A stretch of 64,000 nt of DNA from Trichosphaerium sp. ATCC 40318 (lineage: Eukaryota; Discosea; Flabellinia; Trichosidae): positions 42,660 through 106,659 of the forward strand of contig JALMLS010000270.1 of the NCBI GenBank assembly GCA_038496445.1, read 5' to 3'. The position numbers and the translations under genes were made by a program. Of this stretch, positions 59,160 to 64,000 are shown in pieces. Under the pieces are notes generated by a model that had not been told where the DNA came from, made no database searches, and was given only the letters and a program-made list of their open reading frames with translations. Numbering within the stretch: position 1 is the first letter of the stretch; every line of letters begins with the position of its first letter.

Positions 59160-60152
59160 ACATGTTGGAATAATCACAGCTGTCCCTGGGATGCTGTTTT
59201 CACTGGTTTACAGTCTGTTAGTGATATTTGCATGTGTTGTTCTATACAAGTACTAATATAGTTTAGGTGATTCCCAACAACCCGACAGTACTCACATCTA
59301 ACAACATAGATGGAAGTAGAAACACATTTATTCAGTTGTTTTTACAGCGTTGCTACACAAAATATCCAAAGAGGAGGAAGGAAATAGAACATAACTATGA
59401 GGAGTATCGCTGTGGAAAATATAGCCCTGATTTTAGTGTCCGTGAAATTCCAGCTATGTTAGAAGTGTTTGTGTTTCATTTCATGCATTCGCTAACTATA
59501 ACAGTGGTTGCAAATGTGAAGGTGAGCATAATAAACTATTGCCATCCATGCTTCTGACACATCCAGATTACAGAGTGTCACATCAGTTGTGTATTTTTGG
59601 AGAGCAAGATATTGAAGCAAAAATATTCAACTGGCTGATTAAACGTCTTTCAGTTTCAAACAACTGTCTGACTTGCAGTGAGGGAGGGTTTAAGGCTGTT
59701 GAGGTATGTAACTTTATATTATTTTGAAAACAACCTAATTTGATAAAGAGTGTGACATTACCGGCTTTGATTACTGTGTATCCAAATCGCAATGTTGTTC
59801 AGGACATGGCCAAATTACCTAAGACTTTAAACTCCATGGAAGGTATGTAAAGACAGTTAGCGTTTGCACTTACATAAGCAGAACTTGGGAGGCAGCTTAC
59901 ATTTTGATGTGGCAGCCTAAACCGCATCCACATTTCACAACATATGTGAATAACAATGGAGCTTGGTGGTTTATTGATTGTATAACATCACTTCCTGTGG
60001 AATCTAATCCTTGTACGCTATATTCAAAGCCTTTAACTAACACATTGAAAGGGAATGCCTCTAGGGCCCACAATAATATGTGGAAAATACAGGTGTTGTC
60101 TACAAAGGATCACAACACTGTATCATGTAAAGAACTGTACAAATTGACCTGA
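59160..60152 (+). CDS. Ubiquitin-protease-like gene, copy B
   Basis: Paralogue of copy A at 52,773. Cys box NNHSCPWDAVFTGLQSVSD at 59,166; TFIQLFLQRCYTKYPKRRKE, matching FIKQFLADLYERFPKEKKKI of copy A; SFHAFANYNSGCKCEG with an intron donor right after; a zinc-type segment CLTCSEGGFKAVE; a strand LPALITVYPNRNVVQDMAKL of the type found before the USP His box; and the His box HFTTYVNNNGAWWFIDCITS followed by NMWKIQVLSTKDHNTV and a TGA at 60,150. The two copies differ at many codons yet keep the motifs, so they diverged some time ago under some constraint. No clear start Met was found. Function as a deubiquitinase is inferred from motifs only. Confidence 0.5.
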
Positions 60153-60189
60153 TAGGTGAAAGTGACAGTTTCAGGTATGTAAATGTTGT

Positions 60190-63100
60190 TCCATTGCTTA
60201 CTAACATCAAACAGTGACTATATCTTCAGTGACGCTGATAGTGACGCTGATAGTGACGGGAGTATTCAATCAGATGTGTCTGGCAATAGTGTTGAGTTGG
60301 CATTTACTTCCCAAAATCAAATGGAATTGCCATGGAATATAGAATCTTTAGGGCCAAATGCAGGTGTTCAAATTGTTCAAATATTGAACAAACAAACAGC
60401 GACAGAAGCAGAAAGAAACAAAAATGGCAATCACAAGTGGCTTCTTGAAGCAACAGTAAACACAAACAATGAATGCTCCAACTATTGCTGCGCACAACAA
60501 CAGATGCACCTAACTGGTACTTGCTTGATATTTTTTAGCTTTCTTTCTAACTGTGATAGATGCGCCAACTACACCTACAACTGCAGCCCCTACCACAGCC
60601 ACACCAACAACTGATGCTCCTACTGCAAGTACTCCAACAATAGAACTGCTAACAACAGCTTCAACTACAGATGCTCCTATCATCAAAACCCAGCTCCAAC
60701 CACCAATGTACCTACGACTGAAGCTCCAACAACAAAAGCACCAACCACTAAGGTCCTTATAACTGATGCTCCTACCACTGTGGTACCTACTACAGACGCA
60801 CCAACGACTGAGACAATAAACTATAGATGCTCCAACCTCTGATGCACTGACAGCAGAGGCTACAGCGAAAGCGCCAACTACTGGCACTCCAACAACCAAG
60901 GGGCCAACAAAAGCTGCGCCAACCACAGTAACACCTACTACAGATGCACCAACCACCGAAGCCCCAACGACTGAGGCTCCTACAACTGTAGCGCCTACTA
61001 CAGAAGCACCAACGACAGAGGCTCAAACTACAGATGCACCTACCACAGAGGCACCAACGACTGAAGCTCCTACCACGGATGCGCCTACAACCGAAGCTCC
61101 AACGACAGAGGCTCCTACCACTGAAGCTCCAACGACGGAGGCACCAACAACAGAGATTCCAACCACTGTAGCGCCTACTACAGAGGCACCAACACCTGAA
61201 GCACCAACTACAGAGGCTCCCACCACTGTAGCGCCTACTACAGATGCACCTACCACCGAAGCGCCAACGACAGAAGCACCAACTACTGAGGCTCCTACAA
61301 CTGAAGCTCCAACTTCATTGGCGCCTGCTACTGAAGCACCAACAACAGAAGTGCCAACAACAGAAGTACCAACTACAGAGGCTCCAACCACTGTACCGCC
61401 TACTACAGAGGCACCAACACCTGAAGCACCAACTACAGAGGCTCCCACCACTGTAGCGCCTACTACAGAGGCACCTACTACGGAACCTCCAACTACCGAG
61501 GCACCAACAACACAGCATCCAACTACAATGCCACCAATGACATCTCCACCAACTACAGAAGCGCCAACTACTGTGGCGCCTACCACAGAGACACCAACAA
61601 CTGAGGCTCCAACTACTGATGCTCCAACTACAGAAGCACCTACAACTGTAGCGCCAACAATGGAGGCTCCAACCACAGAGGTTCCTACAACTGCTGCGCC
61701 AACAACAGAAGCGCCAACAACACAGCATCCAACTACAATGCCACCAATGACGCCTCCACCAACTACAGAAGCACCTACAACTGAAACTCCAACTACTGAG
61801 GCACCAACAACTGGTACTTGATTTATATTGTTATCTTTTTCCATCTAACAGTAATAGATGCACCAACTACACAAAGCACAGAAGCGCCAACAACTGCAAC
61901 CCCTACCACTGATGCTCCAACAACTGAGGCTCCTACCACTGCAACCCCTACAACTGTAGCACCTACTACTGACGCTACAACTACTGAGGCACCTACCACT
62001 GAAGCCTGAAGCCCCTACTATGGAGGCTCCAACTACAGGAGCTCCTACAACCGAAGCTCCTACCACAGAGGCGCCTACAACTGAGGCACCAACAACGGAT
62101 GCACCAACAATCGAAGCCCCAACTACTGAAGCTCCAACTACTGCTGCTCCTACCACAGATGCACCTACAACCCAAGTTCCAATTGGCGCCAACTACTGAG
62201 GCTCCAACAACTGATGCACCAACAACTGAAGCACCTACAACTGTAGCGCCTACCACTGAAGCCCCTACCACTGAAGCTCCTACAACTGTAGCACCTACTA
62301 CATTGGCGCCTACTATGGAGGTTCCCACGACTGAGGTACCAACTACAGTAGCTCCTACGACTGAAGCTCCAACCACAGATGCACCAACAACTGAGGCTCC
62401 AACAACTGAGGCTCCAACCACTGTAGCGCCTACTACAGATGCACCAACAACTGATGCACCAATGACAGATGCTCCAACAACAGAAGCCCCAACAACTGAA
62501 GCTCCAACAACAGAAGCACCAACGACTGAGGCTCCAACTACAGAAGCACCGACAACTGTAGCACCAACAAGTGGTACTTTGTATTTTACTTTCTAAAGCA
62601 ACTAACTTTCTTTGTAGATGCACCAACTACAGATGCTCGTACAACTGAAGCGCCTACGACAGAACCACCAACAACGGAGGCACCAACTACAGAAGCACCA
62701 ACAACTGAAGCTCCAACAACTGAAGCGCCAACCACCTAAGCCCCAACTACTGAAGCTCCAACTACTGCTGCTCCTACCACGGATGCACCTACAACTGTTG
62801 CGCCAACAACCGAAGCACCAACTACTGAAGCCCCTACTACAGAATCGCCTACAACTGATGCACCAACAACAGAGTCACCAACTACAGCTAATCCTACAAC
62901 AGCAGCACCAACAACTGAAGCTCCTACCACTGCAACCCCTACAACTGTAGCTCCTACAACTGACGCTCCAACTACAGAGGCTCCTACAACTAACGCTCCA
63001 ACTACGGAACCTCCAACGACTGAAGCACCAACTGCTGATACTCCAACTACTGATGCTCCTACAACTGAAACACCTACTACTGACGCTCCAACTACTGAAG

Positions 63101-63950
63101 CACCAACTACAGAGACTCCTACAACTGTAGCACCAACAATTGAAGTGCCAACAACTGAAGCTCCAACCACAGATGCACCTACTACTGAAGCACCAACAAC
63201 CATAGCACCAAATACAGATGCTCCAACCACAGAATCGCCAACTACTGAGGCTCCAACAACTGAACCACCTACAACAGATGCGCCTATGACTGAAGCTCCA
63301 AAGACTGAAGCACCTACAACTGTAGCACCAACAAGTGGTACTTTGTATGTTACTTTCTAAAGCAACTAACTTTCTTTGTAGATGCACCAACTACAGAATC
63401 GCCTACAACTGATGTGCCAACAACAGAGGCTCCAACCACAGAGGTTCCTACAACTGCTGCGCCAACAACGGAGGCACCGAACACAGAGGTTCCAACAACT
63501 GAAGCTCCTACAAGTGAGCACCAACTATAGTAGCTCTTACAACGGAAGCCTCAACTACAATGGTACTTGAGTGATTAATTGGACAATACTATCATCTTTT
63601 TCAACTTAACAGTATTAGAACCAACAACCGAAGCTCCAACAACAGATGTGCCAACCACAGTAGCACCAATTACAGATGCTCCTACAACTGAAGCTCCTAC
63701 TAAATCTCCAACTACAAAGGCTCAATAAATGGTACTTCCTACTTTACTTTCTAGAACTAACTTTATTTACGGAGGCAACTACAATAGTACCTTCAAGTGC
63801 TTCATCAACTGCTGAGGTACCTTGTACAGATGCATCTACAACTGATGCTTGGCTTCAACTAAATAGACTACACCAAAGACGCCTACTGCATCCAAAGAAG
63901 CTCCAAGGCTTTTACAAGGCACTATTTTTATGGCTAAAGAAGCAATTTTG
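60190..63950 (+). pseudogene. Mucin-like Thr/Pro-rich repeat gene, reading frame broken
   Basis: The region encodes tandem five-residue units of the type PTTEA (also PTTDA, PTTVA). Five introns interrupt it in phase 1 with near-standard ends: about 60517-60559, 61814-61857, 62574-62617, 63338-63381 and 63563-63618, each rejoining as TTG|ATGCACCAAC-type junctions. A possible upstream exon starts near 60,230 with SDADSDADSDGSIQSDVSGN. Such Thr-rich arrays are usually heavily O-glycosylated stalks of secreted or surface proteins; no signal peptide or membrane segment was found here, so the ends may be missing. The frame is not intact: exon 61858-62573 is 716 nt (not divisible by 3) because of a 7-base duplication GAAGCCT near 61,987 and a second shift near 62,178; the next exon has TAA at 62737-62739 in place of GAA; and shifts occur near 60,690 and 60,815. 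It may be a pseudogene, or the assembly may contain errors. Confidence 0.6.
60545..63740. repeat. 15-bp tandem minisatellite coding PTTEA units
   Basis: About 200 imperfect copies of a 15-bp unit such as CCAACTACTGAAGCT, with third-base variation in every codon. The block around 62,520-62,680 repeats 764 bp later around 63,285-63,445, intron included, with few differences. On the opposite strand the same array reads VVGAS repeats without stops for long stretches, which is a by-product of its composition. Confidence 0.9.
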
Positions 63951-64000
63951 ACATGCTAATTAAGATGATGCCGAGGATGGGTGTAATTATGTATTGTTTT

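Noticed and set aside
61244-62950. Plus- and minus-strand frames rich in Gln/Leu/His or Cys/Trp/Ser across the same array
   Set aside because: They are other frames of the same minisatellite.
61023-63230. Very long minus-strand frames reading VVGASVVGA repeats
   Set aside because: They are the exact antisense of the PTTEA array. The 15-bp unit has no stop in this antisense frame, so its openness is automatic. Splice sites and the neighbouring exon support the plus strand.
1-64000. CRISPR array, rRNA, tRNA or bacterial operon
   Set aside because: The only regular arrays are protein-coding (ankyrin exons, PTTEA). No direct-repeat/spacer pattern, no rRNA-like block and no cloverleaf were seen, and spliceosomal introns throughout show a eukaryote.

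Overview
The window is nuclear DNA of a AT-rich, intron-dense unicellular eukaryote that uses the standard code (TAA, TAG and TGA all end well-supported genes). Introns are short (about 40-150 bp), mostly start with GTAAGT, GTACGT or close variants, and have T-rich 3' ends. The sterol C-8 isomerase is of the ERG2/sigma-1 type, and the window also carries SWIP, Exo84, MON1, a C2-RhoGAP protein, a PARP and a class C GPCR. This suits an opisthokont-grade protist, for example a unicellular relative of animals or fungi, but the lineage cannot be fixed by reading alone. No rRNA, tRNA, CRISPR or prokaryotic operon was seen.

Left half (1-31.1 kb), compact housekeeping and surface genes: WASH complex subunit 4 (SWIP, minus, 5' part only) sits head-to-head with exocyst Exo84 (plus). 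Then come a coiled-coil protein, a divergent Rab-like GTPase, a weak candidate gene, ERG2-type sterol isomerase, a secreted protein with RTX-like GDD repeats (minus) plus a decayed copy of its 3' end, a C2-RhoGAP protein (minus), a Cys-rich protein, ribosomal stalk protein P2, a large kelch and Cys-rich type I receptor, a RhaT-like sugar transporter, and MON1. SWIP, Exo84, Rab, MON1 and RhoGAP all belong to membrane traffic and cytoskeleton, but nothing in the sequence shows that they are co-regulated.

Middle (31.1-36.8 kb): poorly resolved, with several coding-like fragments on both strands and no gene recognised.

Right half (36.8-64 kb), repeat- and transposon-rich: an ankyrin-PARP (tankyrase-like) gene on the minus strand whose ankyrin domain is a tandem array of 99-nt exons and near-identical 55-56-nt introns; a SWIM zinc-finger gene of transposase type; a class C GPCR with a right-handed beta-helix ectodomain that appears truncated; a second MULE-like transposase-type gene; about 4 kb without a recognisable gene; two copies of a ubiquitin-protease-like gene, one carrying a 293-bp MITE, on either side of a piggyBac-like transposase remnant; a 1.18-kb foldback palindrome; and a 3.4-kb mucin-like PTTEA repeat array with several interrupting introns, frameshifts and a nonsense codon.

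The items most worth a second look are the ankyrin-PARP exon array, the beta-helix/class C GPCR fusion, the foldback element, the aberrant Rab-like GTPase, the RhaT-like transporter and the RTX-like secreted protein. Exon boundaries below were placed by eye from GT..AG sites, reading phase and family similarity, so small errors are likely.
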